64,000 nt of DNA, taken from positions 62,001-126,000 of the forward strand of contig JAAFJA010000004.1 in NCBI GenBank assembly GCA_013298765.1, written 5' to 3'. Both the position numbers and the translations under genes were made by a program. This DNA comes from Betaproteobacteria bacterium (GTDB lineage: Bacteria; Pseudomonadota; Gammaproteobacteria; Burkholderiales; Casimicrobiaceae). Every line of letters starts with the position of its first letter. The first letter of the stretch is position 1. Positions 62,554 to 64,000 of the stretch are shown piece by piece. A model generated the notes under the pieces. The model did not search any database, had not been told where the DNA came from, and was given only the letters and a program-made list of their open reading frames with translations.

Positions 62554-64000
62554 GTGAACAACGTGACACTCAACGTGGCAGGACACGCGGTTTCACCGCT
62601 GCACTACATCAACGGCGAACGCATTGGCTCACCGCAAATGTTCTCGCTATTCTCGCCGATCGATCAGCGAGCGCTTGGTGAAGTCGCGGAAGCGACGCCC
62701 GAACAAGTTGCGAGCGCAGTTACAGCGGCGAGCGAGGCTTTCCCTGCGTGGTCTCGCCTCTCGGCGGCTGCTCGGCGCGATTACTTGCACGCTTTCGCAG
62801 CGGAAATAGGAAAGCGAAAGAACGCATTCTGCGAGGTTGAATCAACTGACGCTGGCGTGCTGCTTTCGCGTATGCAGCATGGCGTAGTGCCGCGTGCGAT
62901 GCTAAATCTCACCTACTTCGCAGATCATGCACTGACGCTGCAAGATCGCACCATCGTCACTGAACAGGCGACGCATTACGTCAAGCATGATCCAGCGGGC
63001 GTCTGCGCAATCATCACACCATGGAATGCGCCGCTCATGCTGACCACGTGGAAACTCGGGCCAGCACTTGCGTCGGGTAACACCGTCGTTATTAAGCCGC
63101 CAGAATGGGCGCCGCTCACCTGCTCGTTGCTTGCGGACTGCGCGCATGCGGCGGGACTGCCTCCGGGGGTAATCAACATTGTGCAAGGAAGCGGCGCTGT
63201 CACGGGCGCGGCGCTGGTAAGCGATCCTCGCCTTGCCAGAATTTCATTCACGGGCTCGGTCCCGACTGCAAAATTGATCGCGACTGCAGCCGCGCAGAAC
63301 CTGGTGCCTTGCAGCCTTGAGCTCGGCGGTAAATCTCCGTTTATCGTGCTTGACGACGCTGACCTTGAGGCGGCAGCCGCGTGTGGTGCACTGATGTACC
63401 GGAACGCAACGCAGGTTTGTCTCGCCGGAACGCGATTTCTCGTTCACGAGCGCATTCGTGATACGTTTGTCGAGCGCATGCGTAGCGTCGTTGAGAAGCT
63501 TACTGTCGGTGATCCCCGTGAACCTTCGACCGAGGTCGGCCCGGTGATTCATCCGCGACAACATGAACGCATCAAGGGGTTTGTGCAACGCGCGATAGAT
63601 GCGGGCGCAACGGTACTTTGGGGAGGTGAACCCCATCCCTTTGGCGCACTCTACTTTCGACCAACGATGTTGAGCAATGTCGCGCAAGATGCAGAGATTG
63701 TGCAGAACGAAGTGTTCGGGCCCGTGTTGACTCTGCAAACATTCTCTTCCGACGACGAGCTCATCGCGATGGCGAACGGGACCGACTACGGCTTGGGGGG
63801 CGTTTGCTATGGCCTCGAAGCACATGCAAAAGCGATTGCGGAACAGATACGAACCGGATTCATTTGGATCAACAGTTTTGGAATTCGCGATTTGGCCGCG
63901 CCGTTTGGTGGTTGCAAACGCTCGGGCAACGGGCGCGAAGGCGGCGACTGGAGTTTTGAATTCTTCTGCGACATCAAGGATGTCGTGGTGCCTTCAAAAC
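62554..64000 (+). CDS. Aldehyde dehydrogenase, HpaE-like, 3' end beyond window
   Basis: The frame opens with GTG 62554, preceded by GAAGGAAAGG about 10 nt upstream, and stays open to the last base (482 codons seen, close to full length). Family motifs are present: IITPWNAPLML, KLGPALASGNTVVIKPPEWAP, FTGSVPTA, the catalytic Glu256 in LELGGKSPF, the catalytic Cys289 in TQVCLAGTR and EVFGPVL. The usual GQ before the Cys is TQ here, and the Rossmann loop reads FTGSVPT. Similarity in kind to 5-carboxymethyl-2-hydroxymuconate semialdehyde dehydrogenase (HpaE) fits the upstream HpaR-like regulator. Betaine or other aldehydes remain possible. It follows the Bug receptor by 237 nt of featureless spacer. 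Confidence 0.9.
   Translation, partial: MNNVTLNVAGHAVSPLHYINGERIGSPQMFSLFSPIDQRALGEVAEATPEQVASAVTAASEAFPAWSRLSAAARRDYLHAFAAEIGKRKNAFCEVESTDAGVLLSRMQHGVVPRAMLNLTYFADHALTLQDRTIVTEQATHYVKHDPAGVCAIITPWNAPLMLTTWKLGPALASGNTVVIKPPEWAPLTCSLLADCAHAAGLPPGVINIVQGSGAVTGAALVSDPRLARISFTGSVPTAKLIATAAAQNLVPCSLELGGKSPFIVLDDADLEAAAACGALMYRNATQVCLAGTRFLVHERIRDTFVERMRSVVEKLTVGDPREPSTEVGPVIHPRQHERIKGFVQRAIDAGATVLWGGEPHPFGALYFRPTMLSNVAQDAEIVQNEVFGPVLTLQTFSSDDELIAMANGTDYGLGGVCYGLEAHAKAIAEQIRTGFIWINSFGIRDLAAPFGGCKRSGNGREGGDWSFEFFCDIKDVVVPSK

Noticed and set aside
1-64000. tRNA, rRNA and known riboswitches
   Set aside because: Spacers were scanned by eye for T-loop (GGTTCGA-type) sequences and long conserved RNA motifs; none was convincing. 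A covariance-model search would be decisive.

Overview
The window looks like a stretch of betaproteobacterial chromosome, probably Burkholderiales or a close relative. The evidence is gene content and order. There is a Bug-type (tripartite tricarboxylate family) solute receptor, a PHA-granule-region protein, and a ferredoxin-FNR fusion next to an SDR-ubiA pair. The leuS-lptE-holA, ssb with an MFS gene, uvrA and comF/bioC/trmL groups are all familiar from that class. Base composition is moderately GC-rich by eye. No rRNA, tRNA, CRISPR array, prophage or intact insertion sequence was found.

Layout. 1-1544: a minus-strand set of three exported proteins around a heavy-metal-binding (HMA) protein. 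1608-14924: typA, two c-di-GMP enzymes, an FMN glutamate-synthase-like protein, soxR with a divergent unknown gene under a MerR-type promoter, a PHA protein, an inositol monophosphatase-like enzyme and a DUF3047 lipoprotein. 15004-20918: ferredoxin reductase, epimerase, ubiA, uvrA. 21026-24368: two exported proteins and a hydrolase lying between uvrA and the MFS-ssb pair. 24592-31101: MFS, ssb, FAD oxidase, redoxin and a DsbD-like protein. 31349-38583: leuS, lptE, holA, rsmE, hydrolase, metY. 39012-44566: a C39-peptidase ABC exporter, its HlyD-type adaptor, a 42-residue double-glycine peptide and a TPR-HD-GYP protein. 44717-48955: an SDR/FAH catabolic pair, trmL, comF, bioC. 49090-60283: two large repeat-built exported proteins around an HAD-UbiA fusion, a mutarotase, a GST and an SDR. 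60702-64000: an HpaR-like MarR regulator, a Bug receptor and an aldehyde dehydrogenase running off the end, probably the edge of an aromatic-acid catabolic cluster.

The most unusual locus is 39012-44566. A tiny peptide with a textbook double-glycine leader is encoded head-to-head with a TPR-HD-GYP protein and tail-to-tail (4-nt overlap) with the exporter expected to trim it. Trimming in the best leader register leaves only seven residues. This looks more like a signalling peptide than a bacteriocin and suggests, as inference, a peptide-to-c-di-GMP circuit.

The second theme is short dispersed repeats. One family has CCCC, then 23 nt, then an ATAGCTT-like box, and it lies immediately 3' of genes, sometimes supplying their stop codons. 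Others are elements built from GACGCAGATT units, a 164-bp MITE-like palindrome flanked by TA, and a hairpin element whose two ends carry the stop codons of holA and rsmE. Third, three unrelated exported proteins share an EF-hand/dockerin-like C-terminal module.
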